From Natrialba sp. SSL1 (GTDB taxonomy: Archaea; Halobacteriota; Halobacteria; Halobacteriales; Natrialbaceae): a DNA stretch of 64,000 nucleotides. Under the pieces are notes generated by a model that did not search any database, was not told where the DNA came from, and saw only the letters and a program-made list of their open reading frames with translations. Location of the stretch: positions 372,001 to 436,000 of the forward strand of contig NZ_MASN01000035.1 of assembly GCF_001861355.1 (NCBI RefSeq), read 5' to 3'. This document shows, one piece after another, positions 16,193-26,085 of this stretch (position 1 is its first letter; each line of letters opens with the position of its first letter). The position numbers were made by a program, and so were the translations under genes.

Positions 16193-17860
16193 ATGACGCG
16201 GACGCTTCTCGTCGCCGGAACTGCCAGTCACGTCGGCAAATCAACCGTCGTCGCGGGCCTCTGTCGCCTGCTCGCCGACCGTGGTGTCTCCGTCGCGCCG
16301 TTCAAAGCCCAGAACATGAGCAACAACGCGCGGGTCGTCGTGCGGGCGGCTGGCGCGGGTGGAAAAGAAGGGCAAGGTCAGGGGCAGAGGCAGGACCAGA
16401 AATCGCGTCCGGCTGGTGACAGAACAGCGCCGGAAACCGCCGACCAGTGGGGCGAAATCGGCGTCTCCCAGTTCACCCAGGCCCGCGCGGCTCGACTGAC
16501 GCCGACGACGGACGTCAACCCCGTCCTGCTGAAACCGCGCGGCGACGGCGAGAGTCAACTCGTTATCCAGGGCGAGGCCCGCGAGCACGTCCCCGCAGGC
16601 AGCTACTACGAAGACTACTGGGACGACGCCCGCGCCGCCGCCGAAGAGTCCTACCAACGACTGGCCGCCGACCACGACGTAATCGTCGCCGAAGGCGCGG
16701 GCAGCATCGCCGAGATCAACCTCCACGACCGTGACCTTGCGAACGTCGAAACGGCCCGCTTCGCCGACGCAGAGATCATCCTGCTCGTCGACATCGAACG
16801 CGGCGGCGCGTTCGCCAGCCTCTACGGCACGATCGAACTCCTCCCCGACGATATCCGCGAACGCGTCACCGGTGCACTCATCACAAAGTTCCGCGGTGAC
16901 CCGTCGCTACTCGAGTCCGGCATCACTGAGATCGAGTCCCGAACCGGCGTCCCGATCCTGGGTATACTGCCGTACGACGATCCCGGATTACCCGAAGAGG
17001 ACAGCGTTGGCCTCCCGGATACGGATTCGCAGGGGGTACGCGGCGATGACGACGGCGTCCCCGCCGAACAGCGCCTCCGGATCGCGGTGCCGCGACTTCC
17101 GCGAATTTCGAACGCGACCGATCTCGAGGCGCTCGCCGCGGAACCGGGCGTTTCGGTGGTCTACCTGCCGGTCGACGATGCGGACGCGAGCACCGACGTC
17201 AACGCCGATCACGACATCGATGCCGACGCCGTTGTCATCCCCGGCACGAAAAACACCGTCGACGACTGTCGTGCGCTCCACGCCGCCGGCCTCTCCGACG
17301 CGCTGCGCTCGTTCGACGGCCCGATCGTCGGCATCTGTGGCGGCTACCAGCTGCTCGGCGAGCGGCTCACGAACGCTGCACTAGAGGGGACCGGCCAGCG
17401 CGACACCATCTCGGGACTCGGTCTCCTCCCCGTCGAAACCCGCTTCGACGAGACGAAACAGCTCGAACAGACGACCGTCCCCGTCGACGGCGCGGCGAGC
17501 CCCCTGCTCGCCGGCGCGGACGGCACCGCATCGGGCTACGAAATCCACGCTGGGCGAACGCGGATACTCGAGCACGAGTCCGTTCCGAGACCGCTCGGTG
17601 AGTCGAGCGCGGCACGCGGGCTGGTGCTCGGAACCTACCTTCACGGGTTATTCGACAACGAGGGAGTTCGGACGGCGTTTCTCGAGGCCGCTGCGAGAGA
17701 GGCGGGACTCGAGTGGCCACCGGTGAGCAGGGCTGAGTCACAGACTGACCGTGCTGGTGGACGGGATGGACAGACGCCGTTCGACCGAGCGGCGTCGTTG
17801 CTACGGGAGAACGTCGATGCGGAGGTAGTCGAACGGCTGGCCGCTGGTGCGACGAGCTAG
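16193..17860 (+). CDS. cobQ: Cobyric acid synthase CobQ
   Basis: The 555-residue enzyme has the N-terminal ATP-binding domain ([26 protein letters not shown]), the [12 protein letters not shown] and [21 protein letters not shown] blocks, and a C-terminal class I glutamine amidotransferase domain with nucleophile Cys in [12 protein letters not shown] and His in TYLHGLFDN. It amidates four side chains of adenosylcobyrinic acid a,c-diamide. Between NNA and GEIGVSQF (about residues 48-86) it carries a Gly/Gln/Lys/Arg-rich insertion; the family normally has only about ten residues there. A C-terminal extension also contains low-complexity Ser/Gln/Gly. Start at 16193 gives the standard [13 protein letters not shown]. 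Confidence 0.92.
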   Translation: MTRTLLVAGTASHVGKSTVVAGLCRLLADRGVSVAPFKAQNMSNNARVVVRAAGAGGKEGQGQGQRQDQKSRPAGDRTAPETADQWGEIGVSQFTQARAARLTPTTDVNPVLLKPRGDGESQLVIQGEAREHVPAGSYYEDYWDDARAAAEESYQRLAADHDVIVAEGAGSIAEINLHDRDLANVETARFADAEIILLVDIERGGAFASLYGTIELLPDDIRERVTGALITKFRGDPSLLESGITEIESRTGVPILGILPYDDPGLPEEDSVGLPDTDSQGVRGDDDGVPAEQRLRIAVPRLPRISNATDLEALAAEPGVSVVYLPVDDADASTDVNADHDIDADAVVIPGTKNTVDDCRALHAAGLSDALRSFDGPIVGICGGYQLLGERLTNAALEGTGQRDTISGLGLLPVETRFDETKQLEQTTVPVDGAASPLLAGADGTASGYEIHAGRTRILEHESVPRPLGESSAARGLVLGTYLHGLFDNEGVRTAFLEAAAREAGLEWPPVSRAESQTDRAGGRDGQTPFDRAASLLRENVDAEVVERLAAGATS

Positions 17861-17889
17861 CGGACCGGAGCCGAGAATTGAGGTAGCGG

Positions 17890-18285
17890 TTACGCGCTAT
17901 TCGCCCCGTCGCGGTACGTTCCGAGCAGTTCCTCGAGGATAATACACTCCTGATCGGTTGGATCGTAGTGTGTATCGATGAAGCGCTCTGCAGCCTCGTA
18001 GTTGCCGCGCAGGCCCTGTTTCCGGACGGTAATCACGGCGTCTAAGAAGAACGTGCCGCCGTCCGTGCCGAGGGCCTTCGCGTGGTCTGCATCGCTGATA
18101 TCGAGTTCGGATTTGATCTCGTCGAAGTTGAACGTCTTGACGTCGTGGTCGGGATCGACCAGCGTGAGGACGTACTCCGCGGAGAACCGATAGAACTCGG
18201 ATTTGCTCTCGAACATACCGTCGTCGACGAGTTCGTCGATCTCGTCGACGACCTCGTCCGGGTACCTGACGGTATCTTTCGCCAT
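17890..18285 (-). CDS. CopG-type ribbon-helix-helix regulator
   Basis: The 131-residue protein begins MAKDTVRYPDEVVDEIDELVDDG, a ribbon strand followed by two helices (SKSEFYRFSAEYVL), as in archaeal CopG/Arc-type DNA-binding proteins. A C-terminal domain of about 80 residues includes FFLDAVITVRKQGLRGNYEAA and may be a dimerisation or ligand-binding part. The ATG at 18285 (MAKDT) is preferred to the ATG at 18300, which adds MHVAD. It is divergent from the MTH865-family gene. Its targets are unknown. Confidence 0.75.
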   Translation of the reverse strand: MAKDTVRYPDEVVDEIDELVDDGMFESKSEFYRFSAEYVLTLVDPDHDVKTFNFDEIKSELDISDADHAKALGTDGGTFFLDAVITVRKQGLRGNYEAAERFIDTHYDPTDQECIILEELLGTYRDGANSA

Positions 18286-18493
18286 GTCCGCAACGTGCAC
18301 GCTGAGGCATAATTACTGTTTCGGGAACGTGTTTCTCGACCGGACGGTGATAACCCCCGATTCAGAGTGAAAGAGAATGTCTATCGCTCTAAAGAGAGTC
18401 CAAGAGTCGACGCCGAACGGCACTCTCAGTCTCCGGGGGTTGAACGCAACTACCTACAAATTTATTATTTATCGGACGCAACAGGGAGACGCA

Positions 18494-18745
18494 ATGGCAA
18501 ACGAAGACGAAATCCGTGAGCAGATGATCGACGCGTTCGAAGGTGCCGACTACCCCATCTCGAGTCCAATGGACCTCGTCCCCGCGCTCCCGAACGGCCC
18601 GGGAACGAAGTTCGAGTCGGGCGACTTCTCGATGACCGCAATGGAGCTGAACACGAAGACGTCTGGCGGGGACTTCCCGTACGACGACGCGGAGACGTTC
18701 GTCGACGACATCATCGACGACCTCAAAGACCAGGGCGAACTGTAA
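18494..18745 (+). CDS. MTH865-family small protein
   Basis: The 83-residue acidic protein (MANEDEIREQMIDAFEGADYPIS...) matches the MTH865-like family, small helical proteins known structurally but without assigned function. TTTATTATTT at 18461-18470 is centred 27 bp upstream of the ATG, so the transcript is probably leaderless and the longer in-frame ORF from 18377 is not the start. It is divergent from the CopG-type regulator; regulation by it is possible but unproven. Confidence 0.8.
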   Translation: MANEDEIREQMIDAFEGADYPISSPMDLVPALPNGPGTKFESGDFSMTAMELNTKTSGGDFPYDDAETFVDDIIDDLKDQGEL

Positions 18746-19083
18746 GACGCGGTACGTGTGGCCAAAGCGCCACCAACTCACACCGGGGTGTTTGAAACGG
18801 CTACCACAGCGGAGACGTACGGGGTCAGGAGTGGGCAGAGACGGACCCCGGACCGAGTATCCGTCTCCCGTTCCGTCTGACTACCCCGCCCGGAAGCCTG
18901 TCACGGGTGGGAGAGTCTCTCGCGGCAGACGCCCCGTTCTCTCGGACTGGCGGAGACGCGCCGAGCGTAGCGCTGACCCCCACGTTTTATTGCATATCGC
19001 AGCGTTAGGTAGAAAGAACGACGTGGCGGCGGTGGTATCGGGTACGGAGTGGCAATCGCGTCGAGAGTGAAAATCGGAGTGAG
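18746..19083. other. 338-bp intergenic region before the first HTH_10 regulator
   Basis: No gene is recognisable. A TATA-like GTTTTATTGCATAT at about 18982-18995 would start transcription near 19010 and give the regulator at 19084 a leader of about 70 nt, unusual among the leaderless genes around it. The first 200 bp are GC-rich and featureless. Confidence 0.4.
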
Positions 19084-21381
19084 ATGGACGGATCGAAGCA
19101 GCGATACGCACTCATCTGTGTCACAGAGTCGGCGGACAAACAGCACCGGCTGTCTGTCGCGCTTTCGGAAGCGACCGTCGATTCCGACACTGACACTGCG
19201 TCTGGCGCTCCATCTGATACTGCAACTGATGCCACATCTGACACTGCAACTGACACTGCAGCAGACCCAGCCACCGATACCGAGGCCAACTCAACCACTG
19301 ACACCAGTCCCAACTCCGACGCCACCACTCCGCTCGAAATCGAGCCCGATCACCTGACAATCGTCGAACGGACGCTCACGGAGCTCGAGTGCACCGATGG
19401 CGGCACGGCAAACGGTCTGCCAGACACCATTGACGCCGTCGTCATCGATGTCGACGAACCGACTGCACTCGAGACGGCCATCGGCTGGGTCGATGGCCAC
19501 CGGCATTCCGCACTCGAGACCGCACCGTGTGTTGTTGCGCCACAGGAGGGGAGCGAGGAACTCGCGGCAACGGCGCTTCGCCAGGACGTCGAGCAGTACG
19601 TCCCGGCCGATGACGATGTGCTCGACCGGGTACTCGAGACGGTTGCCAAACCAGCCCTCTCGACACCCAACGACGAGTACCACAGAATCATCGCCAACGA
19701 GCTCCCCGACGAGGCGTTCGTGATCGACGAGGACGGCGTCTACCTGGAAGCGAAGCTTCGGCCAGTCTCTGCGGAACTGTACACGTCGTCGGCGACAGAC
19801 CTCATTGGCACCTCACTGGACGACATCTTCCCCGAGGAGACTGCGGCATCGCTTGCTGAGTGTCTGAATCACGCCATCGAGACCGAAGACGTTCAGACGG
19901 TCGAGTACGCTGTTGAGACGACTGACGGGGAACGACTCTTTGAGGCGCGAGTCGTGCCGATCGACGAGCGAATCAACGGGAAGCGGGCGGTGATCTGGCT
20001 CGCCCGGGACATTACGGAGCGAGCACAGCGCGAAGCCGAACTCCGGGCGCGCCAGTCCCAACTCGAGACGCTCAACCGGATCAATGCGGTCGTCCGCCAG
20101 GTGATCGAGACGCTGGTCGACGCACCGACGCGCGACGCGATCGAACGGGAGGTCTGTGCGGAACTCGTCGACTCGGAGCTGTACTGTGGTTGTTGGATCG
20201 CCGAGCGGACGGGAGCCGGTGAGTTCACCTACCGCACAGGGGCGGGCGAGGCAACAACCTACCTCGACGAGATTCGCAAGTTGGAGGACGATGCGGGCAC
20301 GCTGCCGCCGGCGATGATCTACGAAGGGGTGAGCGCCGACGCCGATGTCGACAGCACAGACCGTCCGCTACGGCCAACCGAACACACAGGCGTTACCGGC
20401 GAAATCATCACCGTCAACCACATTCTCAAAACGGAGCCCCTCCCCGAGCCGTTGCAGGAAGCCGCCCACGCCGACGATGTCCGCGCTGCGATAACGGTCC
20501 CGATCGTCCACGAACAGACGACCTACGGCGTCCTGACCGTCCTCGCCAGCCGCGCCGAAGCGTTCTCCGACACCGAACAGGAGGAGTTCAGACTGCTCGG
20601 CGAAACGATGGGGTTCTCGATCATGGCCGTCAAGAACCGCCAGCTCCTGTTCGCCGACACCGTCGTCGAACTCGAGTTCCAGATCGACGGCGGCGAAACC
20701 TTCTCGTTCGATCTGTCGTCGACCTACGACTGCACCTGCGTACTCGAGTGGTCGGGGACGACCTCGGACGGACAGCCGATCCAGTACGTCCGCATCGATG
20801 GGCTCGACGGCGAGACGGTGATGGACGAAGCCGAGGCCCACGAGTCGGTGGAGTCGTGTCGGCTCATCCACAACGGACACGACCACTGTACGATCGAGAT
20901 TCGCCTGACCAAATCGGGTGTGCGGACGCTCGCGAATCACGGGGCGACGATCAGGGACGTCCGCGTCGAGGACGGCGTCGGAACCTGCGTCGTCGAGGTG
21001 CCACAGCACGGCGATGTCCGGGACATTGCAGAGGCCCTCTCGGTCGTCTACGAGAATACGGAGCTAACCGCTCGCCGCGAGGTCGATCGGCCGGTGCATA
21101 CCGCCGTCGAGCGTCGAAACCGGATTCTGGGCGAACTCACGGACCGGCAGTTGACGACCCTCCGTCTGGCGTACTTCGGCGGCTTTTTCGAGTGGCCCCG
21201 CTCGAGTACGGGCGAAGATATCGCCGAAGCGCTGGGTGTGACACCGCCGACGATGCACCAGCACCTCCGGAAGGCGCTCAAGACGGTTCTCTCGGAGTTC
21301 TTTGCGGAAGGAAACGCTGCCACGGATGTCGACGAGAACGGTGACGTCAGCGATGTCGGTGGGGCAAACACACAGCGCTGA
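19084..21381 (+). CDS. PAS-GAF-HTH_10 'bacterio-opsin activator'-like regulator
   Basis: The 765-residue protein has a degenerate receiver-like N-terminus (about residues 1-190) interrupted at 36-78 by a Thr/Asp/Ala/Ser repeat, a PAS domain (about 200-310, IANELPDEAFVIDEDGVYLEA to IWLARDITERA), a GAF domain (about 325-500, ending YGVLTVLASRAEAFSDTEQ), a Bat-type domain, and a C-terminal HTH_10 (LTDRQLTTLRLAYFGGFFEWPR, then EALGVTPPTMHQHLRKAL). Such proteins sense redox or small ligands and activate transcription. No His kinase is present and the receiver Asp pocket is not obvious. Two further HTH_10 proteins lie at 29.6 and 33.9 kb. Confidence 0.85.
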   Translation: MDGSKQRYALICVTESADKQHRLSVALSEATVDSDTDTASGAPSDTATDATSDTATDTAADPATDTEANSTTDTSPNSDATTPLEIEPDHLTIVERTLTELECTDGGTANGLPDTIDAVVIDVDEPTALETAIGWVDGHRHSALETAPCVVAPQEGSEELAATALRQDVEQYVPADDDVLDRVLETVAKPALSTPNDEYHRIIANELPDEAFVIDEDGVYLEAKLRPVSAELYTSSATDLIGTSLDDIFPEETAASLAECLNHAIETEDVQTVEYAVETTDGERLFEARVVPIDERINGKRAVIWLARDITERAQREAELRARQSQLETLNRINAVVRQVIETLVDAPTRDAIEREVCAELVDSELYCGCWIAERTGAGEFTYRTGAGEATTYLDEIRKLEDDAGTLPPAMIYEGVSADADVDSTDRPLRPTEHTGVTGEIITVNHILKTEPLPEPLQEAAHADDVRAAITVPIVHEQTTYGVLTVLASRAEAFSDTEQEEFRLLGETMGFSIMAVKNRQLLFADTVVELEFQIDGGETFSFDLSSTYDCTCVLEWSGTTSDGQPIQYVRIDGLDGETVMDEAEAHESVESCRLIHNGHDHCTIEIRLTKSGVRTLANHGATIRDVRVEDGVGTCVVEVPQHGDVRDIAEALSVVYENTELTARREVDRPVHTAVERRNRILGELTDRQLTTLRLAYFGGFFEWPRSSTGEDIAEALGVTPPTMHQHLRKALKTVLSEFFAEGNAATDVDENGDVSDVGGANTQR

Positions 21382-21538
21382 CCGGCCGGCTGACAGCCTC
21401 GGCAGTACTCGAGTCCAGTCTGCGTGCGGTCTGTTGCGAGTTCGCTGTGACCAGTGCCAACGCAACACTCGCCGTGTGAGTCAGGAAAGACAGACACTCA
21501 TGATCTCATAAAGGTCGCCCATGTAAACCCAAGCGGGG

Positions 21539-22030
21539 ATGGAGACACCGGGACTGTATTCGATCGATGGTGACGCTGACGTGGCTGGCTCGGTCGGGTC
21601 GGGTAGGACGGGATCGGCTGATGTGGTGCTGGCACCCTGCGGGAGACGGACAGCGACGAGCACGAGACGGCTGTCGACGGGAGGCCAAGCGAGGACAGCC
21701 GGGAGATGGCGACCGGAAGCGGGGATCGGAGCGTGGGAATCCGTGGTAGGCACATCACCGCTCGAAACGGTGCTCGCTGGCTCGAACGGGCGCTACTACA
21801 CAGCGAAGCAAGTCCGGGCGAAACTCGAGAGTGGTCCCTGGCGACTGTGTTTGCGCGAGCGCCGGTCGGAACGGTGGCTCGTGGAACTGCCGGGTGAGGC
21901 GCTGCTGTTGCTGACTGCTGTCGAGCCCGATTCGCTGCCCCGATGGGCCGAAATCAGAGTTGCGGGAGACACGACGCGTGTCGTGGATACGCGCCGGCGT
22001 GGTTCTCCTGACCGTGCTGGTCGTGACTGA
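21539..22030 (+). CDS. Hypothetical protein (uncertain)
   Basis: An open frame of 163 codons. The second half looks protein-like: SPLETVLAGSNGRYYTAKQVRAKL, then LCLRERRSERWLVELPGEALLLL. The first half is Arg/Ser/Thr-rich and atypical. An ATG nearer that domain is not available, so the true start could be a GTG within 21700-21760. I do not recognise a family. No opposing frame gives a more convincing protein. The gene would be convergent with the winged-helix regulator at 22.1 kb. Confidence 0.35.
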   Translation: METPGLYSIDGDADVAGSVGSGRTGSADVVLAPCGRRTATSTRRLSTGGQARTAGRWRPEAGIGAWESVVGTSPLETVLAGSNGRYYTAKQVRAKLESGPWRLCLRERRSERWLVELPGEALLLLTAVEPDSLPRWAEIRVAGDTTRVVDTRRRGSPDRAGRD

Positions 22031-22145
22031 GAGTGGGTTAGAAGTCGGTTAGAAACCGAAAACCGTCGCAACCGCTGTCGGGATCACGACGGCAAAGCAG
22101 TGACCGGGGAGTGAGTCCCCGATCCCCACAGCCCCCTGCAACCAG

Positions 22146-22523
22146 TTATTCGTCGTCGGCTTCGAGGTCGCCCTCGACGTCGTCGTCCTCACCACGGACG
22201 AACGCAGCTTGTGCGTCCGACTCTGCCTCGACATCGATGTCGCCGGCGCTTGGTCCTTCGATCAGTTCCTCGAAGTCGTCGACCTCGTCGTACTGATCCT
22301 GGTAGACCAGCGCTGCCTTGCCCATCGACGTGATCTCGTAGAGGCCGGAGCGCTCTGCTGGTCCGATCTTCTCGACGAGTCCGTAATCCTCGAGGACTGG
22401 CAGTCTCGTGTTGATGTTCTTTCGGCTCTTGCCGGTGTGTGCAGCCAGGTTCGTCGCGACGTTTCGACCCTTGTCCTCGAGTGCCTCGAGGATCAGGAAG
22501 TCAGTTGGTTGGCGTAGCTTCAC
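22146..22523 (-). CDS. PhiH1 repressor-like winged-helix regulator
   Basis: The 125-residue protein starts at a GTG (MKLRQPTDFLILEALED) and contains a winged helix-turn-helix: NVATNLAAHTGKSRKNINTRL, LPVLEDYGLVEKIGPAERSGLYEIT. A coiled acidic C-terminus of about 45 residues follows. This is the haloarchaeal family that includes the phage phiH1 repressor, although nothing nearby is phage-like. CTATACC (GGTATAG on the minus strand) at about 22541 is a plausible TATA element close to the start, consistent with a very short leader. Confidence 0.75.
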   Translation of the reverse strand: MKLRQPTDFLILEALEDKGRNVATNLAAHTGKSRKNINTRLPVLEDYGLVEKIGPAERSGLYEITSMGKAALVYQDQYDEVDDFEELIEGPSAGDIDVEAESDAQAAFVRGEDDDVEGDLEADDE

Positions 22524-22738
22524 TCTCAGTCACTCTCGTACTATACCTTGATTTCCACTGGTAACTAAGACTTTCGGCTCTCTCTCATGTGAATCCAACG
22601 GTAATTTGAATCGGAAAGTGTATATGGTCTGGCGAGCGTTCGTAACAAAGGGGAAGCGAACGCCGCGTGTGAATTACAATCACCCACTCACAGCGGGGTT
22701 TGCCGTGCGGTACTCCACCATGCCGTTCCCCAGCACAC

Positions 22739-23743
22739 CTAGTCATTCGCCACCGACGCCGACCACTGCTTCGGAACCCCATCGAAGCTCCGGTCGTCGT
22801 CGGATTGCAGTTCTGCATCCGTACGCTGAGACCGATCGCCGTAGCCAGCAGTGTCGCTGCCGGTCCCAACGAGTGACACCCCGGACGCACCGAGCCACTC
22901 GAGTACCCGCGCGACATCGTCGGGCGAGTCGACGCGGTAGCTGGCAGCGGACGGGTCGGTGCCACCGACGCAAATCCCGATTCCGGCTGGTTCGACGGCA
23001 CGGAAGGCGGATTCGTCGGTGACATCGTCGCCGATGTAGACGGGGACGGTGTCCTCGGGAAGTTCGTCGCGGATGAGGTCGACCGCGTCGCCTTTGCCCC
23101 AGTTGACAGCCGGGCCGATTTCGAGGATACGCTTGCCGGGTGAGAGCTCGAGGCCGCCGTCACCGAATCGGTCGACGACGGTACGAGTGAGCCGGCGAAC
23201 GACGGGGCGCGCGCCGGTGGGAACGGTTCTGACGTGGACGGTGCCGGTGAGTCGTTTGTTTTCGACGCGTGCGTTCGGGATCGGCTCGAGAACCGTCTCG
23301 AGGGTTTCACAGACGGCCTCGACGCGAGCCGCGCGCTCGGCGGCGGCGGGATGGATGCCGATCGAATCGCCCCAGGCGAGTTCGAGGCCGTGGTTGCCCG
23401 CATAGATCCGCGGGTCATCGACGCGCGTGCGAACGTCCGCGAGGCTGCGGCCGCTGACGATTGCGGTAGTGACGGGGGCTGCCGCGGCCAGTGACGCCAC
23501 CGCGGCGTCGTTCGCGGCCGTCAGCGCCGCAGCATCTGGCTCGTCGACGATCGGCGCGAGCGTGCCGTCGAAGTCGAGACAGACGAGCAGATGGCTGGCG
23601 TCCGCGAGCGTCGCGCGAAGGTGGGGCAACTGCTCGCCGGTGAGTGGGGATGGGACCGATGGCGCGGCAGTTCCTTCCGATGACTGTGGCTCGTCGTCGT
23701 GATACTCGGTGGTCGGTTCCGTCGTGGAGTACTGCTTAGACAT
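22739..23743 (-). CDS. otsB: Trehalose-6-phosphate phosphatase OtsB
   Basis: The 334-residue protein is a HAD phosphatase: motif I LDFDGTLAPIVDEPDA at about residue 55, GRSLADVRTRV, GNHGLELAWGD, and motif IV IGDDVTDESAFRA. It removes phosphate from trehalose-6-phosphate to give the compatible solute trehalose. The N-terminus (40 residues) and C-terminus (50 residues) are disordered, Ser/Asp/Thr-rich extensions. It follows otsA on the same strand after 135 bp, so the two probably form an operon. Trehalose is an osmolyte in several Natrialbales, consistent with the guessed host. Confidence 0.9.
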   Translation of the reverse strand: MSKQYSTTEPTTEYHDDEPQSSEGTAAPSVPSPLTGEQLPHLRATLADASHLLVCLDFDGTLAPIVDEPDAAALTAANDAAVASLAAAAPVTTAIVSGRSLADVRTRVDDPRIYAGNHGLELAWGDSIGIHPAAAERAARVEAVCETLETVLEPIPNARVENKRLTGTVHVRTVPTGARPVVRRLTRTVVDRFGDGGLELSPGKRILEIGPAVNWGKGDAVDLIRDELPEDTVPVYIGDDVTDESAFRAVEPAGIGICVGGTDPSAASYRVDSPDDVARVLEWLGASGVSLVGTGSDTAGYGDRSQRTDAELQSDDDRSFDGVPKQWSASVAND

Positions 23744-23878
23744 AGCTCTCTACCTCGAAACTGATGGCTGATACTGCTCGAGATGGGCTGGTGCTCGGGA
23801 GTGTTCGATATGGTCGTCACTCGAGTTGTCGGGAGCGTCGAGCGACGGGCTGGCGGGCAGGGTGTGAAACACGGATCG

Positions 23879-25702
23879 TTACAGCGGGGAGGGTCGTTCG
23901 CGTGACTCGACACCTGCGCCGGGGCCGTCGTGGACGCGGCGCAACAGGTCGAACTGCGTCGCCATCCAGTCGTCGATATCGCCGTCGAAGACGCTCGACC
24001 GGAGGGCGTTCATCCGCGCGGTTCGCTCCTGTGGCGCCATCGAAAGTGCGTCATCGATCGCAGTTGCGAAGCCGCTCACGTCGGTCGGATCGATACTCAC
24101 CGCGTGGGAACTCAGGCGTTCGTGTGCGCCCGCACGATCGCTCAATAGCAGCACGCCGTCAGTGTCGACACACGCGGCGACGTACTCCTGGGCGACCAGA
24201 TTCATGCCGTCGATCAGCGGGCTGACGATCATCACGTCGGCGTGGCGATACAGCGCACAGAGGTCATCGTGTTCGACGTACTCCTCCGTGTAGACGATCG
24301 GTTGCCAGTCGTCGGTACCGAACCGGCGGTTGATCCGGTCGACTTCGCTACGGACGAGGTCGCCGTGGCGCGCGTAGGCCGGAATCTCGGTGCGTGACGG
24401 CGTCGCCTTCTGGATGAACGTGAAATCGCCGTGCCAGCTCGGGTTCTCGACGAAGAACCGCTCGAGTGCGGTCAGTCGCTCGGGGATTCCCTTCGTGTAG
24501 TCGAGTCGGTCGACACCGAGTCCGATCGCCGAGTTGCGCGGGATGTCGTAGCGGTCGAACAGCGAGAGTAACTGCGCTGCGTCGGTCTCGCGGGCCTGTT
24601 GATCGTACGATTCGGCGTCGACACCCATCGCCGTTGCGACGACGCGGGTCGTTTGGCCGTTGTGCTGGACCGTTCCCCGCTCGTGGTCGACCGTCGCGTC
24701 CGGCAAAAACCGGCGGACACAGTCGAGAAACGCGTTCGCGTAGCGTTCGACGTGGAAGCCGAGCAGGTCGTTACCGAGGAGTCCCTCGAGTAGCTCCTCG
24801 CCCGCGGGGCAGTAGTCGAAGGTTGTGGGCGACGGCCAGGGAATGTGCCAGAACTGCGCGATGCTGGCCGAGTCGGGAATCGCCTGGCGGATCATGCGAG
24901 GTGCAAGCGCGAAGTGGTAGTCTTGCAACCAGACGACCGACTCCTCGCTCGCGTGGTCGGCGACCGCTGCGGCGAAGCGCTCGTTGACAGTTCGATACCA
25001 CTCGAGATCGTCGGAGCGCTCTTCGACGAGTTCGGCGAAACCGTGACAGAGCGGCCAGAGGACGCGGTTGCTGAACCCGCGATAGTAGGCATCGACGGCC
25101 TCCTCAGAGAGGTCGATGCGTCGGAGTGTGTAGGCCTCGTCGTCCGGCGGAACGCGAACGCAGTCGCGTTCGTCCGTGACGTCGAAGTCGGCGTCGCCGT
25201 CGCCCCAGGCGATCCAGGTGCCGTTGGCCTCCTGCAGGACTGGATCGATCCCGGCGGTCAGCCCGCCGGTGGGTTCGTCGACGGAGATCGATGGAGCCGG
25301 GGATCCCGCCGTTTCGGACGTCTCCGTCGTGTCTGTACCGTGGTCATCTTCGGTTTCGGTGGTCGGTCCATCGCCGACACTCCGCTCATCGTCGTACGTG
25401 TGTCGGTACGGCTGTCGGTTCGAGACAACGATGAGAGAGTCGGGACAGTCGGTGTTAGCGGACTGCGTCGTGCGTGCGGTGGTCGTGTAATCGGTGGCTG
25501 TCGCGTTCTCGGACTCCGAATCGTCGTCCGAATCGCGCTCGGAGTTGGCTTCGGACTCAGGTTCGGATTCCGATTCGGACGCAGAGACAGATTCGAATTC
25601 GAACGCAGCGTCAGTCGCTTGTTCTCGGTCGTGATCTCGCCCAGACCCGTCAACTCGAAGATTATACGTGTGCGTCGACGACTGCTCGTCGGGAACTCGC
25701 AT
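23879..25702 (-). CDS. otsA: Trehalose-6-phosphate synthase OtsA
   Basis: The 607-residue protein is a GT20 glycosyltransferase: VVSNRQPYRH start of the catalytic domain at about residue 90, GGLTAGIDPVLQE, LQDYHFALAPRMIR, GVDRLDYTKGIPERL and PLIDGMNLVAQEYVA. It joins a nucleotide-glucose with glucose-6-phosphate. About 85 N-terminal residues are a Ser/Glu/Asp repeat (SES-type dipeptides) absent from bacterial OtsA. I chose the ATG at 25702 over 25816, because TTTATTAC on the minus strand (about 25826-25834) would start transcription near 25800, downstream of 25816. This leaves a leader of about 100 nt. Confidence 0.9.
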   Translation of the reverse strand: MRVPDEQSSTHTYNLRVDGSGRDHDREQATDAAFEFESVSASESESEPESEANSERDSDDDSESENATATDYTTTARTTQSANTDCPDSLIVVSNRQPYRHTYDDERSVGDGPTTETEDDHGTDTTETSETAGSPAPSISVDEPTGGLTAGIDPVLQEANGTWIAWGDGDADFDVTDERDCVRVPPDDEAYTLRRIDLSEEAVDAYYRGFSNRVLWPLCHGFAELVEERSDDLEWYRTVNERFAAAVADHASEESVVWLQDYHFALAPRMIRQAIPDSASIAQFWHIPWPSPTTFDYCPAGEELLEGLLGNDLLGFHVERYANAFLDCVRRFLPDATVDHERGTVQHNGQTTRVVATAMGVDAESYDQQARETDAAQLLSLFDRYDIPRNSAIGLGVDRLDYTKGIPERLTALERFFVENPSWHGDFTFIQKATPSRTEIPAYARHGDLVRSEVDRINRRFGTDDWQPIVYTEEYVEHDDLCALYRHADVMIVSPLIDGMNLVAQEYVAACVDTDGVLLLSDRAGAHERLSSHAVSIDPTDVSGFATAIDDALSMAPQERTARMNALRSSVFDGDIDDWMATQFDLLRRVHDGPGAGVESRERPSPL

Positions 25703-25908
25703 TCGCTGAAACAGAACAGCGTCGCCACTGGTTGATTCGTGGCCTGCAGCCGCAGGTAGCCTAATACTCTCCCGATACTGTGTCCCCTGAAATGACCGTC
25801 CACACGGGCTGAGCATCCACTACAGTAATAAACGCCACTAGCTATCATACACCGTTCAGTCCACACCACGATAGCAGCCAGTCCACTCGAGTACAGTCGC
25901 CGACTGGC

Positions 25909-26085
25909 TCAGTAAAAGTACAACTCGAGTTCGTGGCCGCAGTTGCGACAGGCAGTCTCGGTTCCGCGCAGTCGGGTTGGTTCGCGGTCGGCGACGAGGC
26001 CGGGACCTGGCGGAACGGCGGCAGTGATGGTTGCATCGCACTCCGGGCAGCCAATCGGCATGGTCGAAGATTCTGATCGAGACAT
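25909..26085 (-). CDS. Small CPxCG-type zinc-ribbon protein (58 aa)
   Basis: The 58-residue protein starts MSRSESSTMPIGCPECDA and has a second Cys pair in CRNCGHELELYFY near its C-terminus, giving a four-Cys zinc ribbon. GATAACTAAC on the minus strand lies about 28 bp upstream of the ATG, matching a leaderless transcript. Haloarchaea encode many such zinc-finger micro-proteins, and most have no assigned role. It is easily missed because of its length. It is divergent from the SCO1-like operon and upstream of otsA on the same strand. Confidence 0.7.
   Translation of the reverse strand: MSRSESSTMPIGCPECDATITAAVPPGPGLVADREPTRLRGTETACRNCGHELELYFY

Noticed and set aside
21498-21758. Opposite-strand ORFs overlapping the uncertain 21.5-kb gene
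   Set aside because: Arg/Pro/Ser-rich translations with no domain, typical of antisense shadows in GC-rich DNA.
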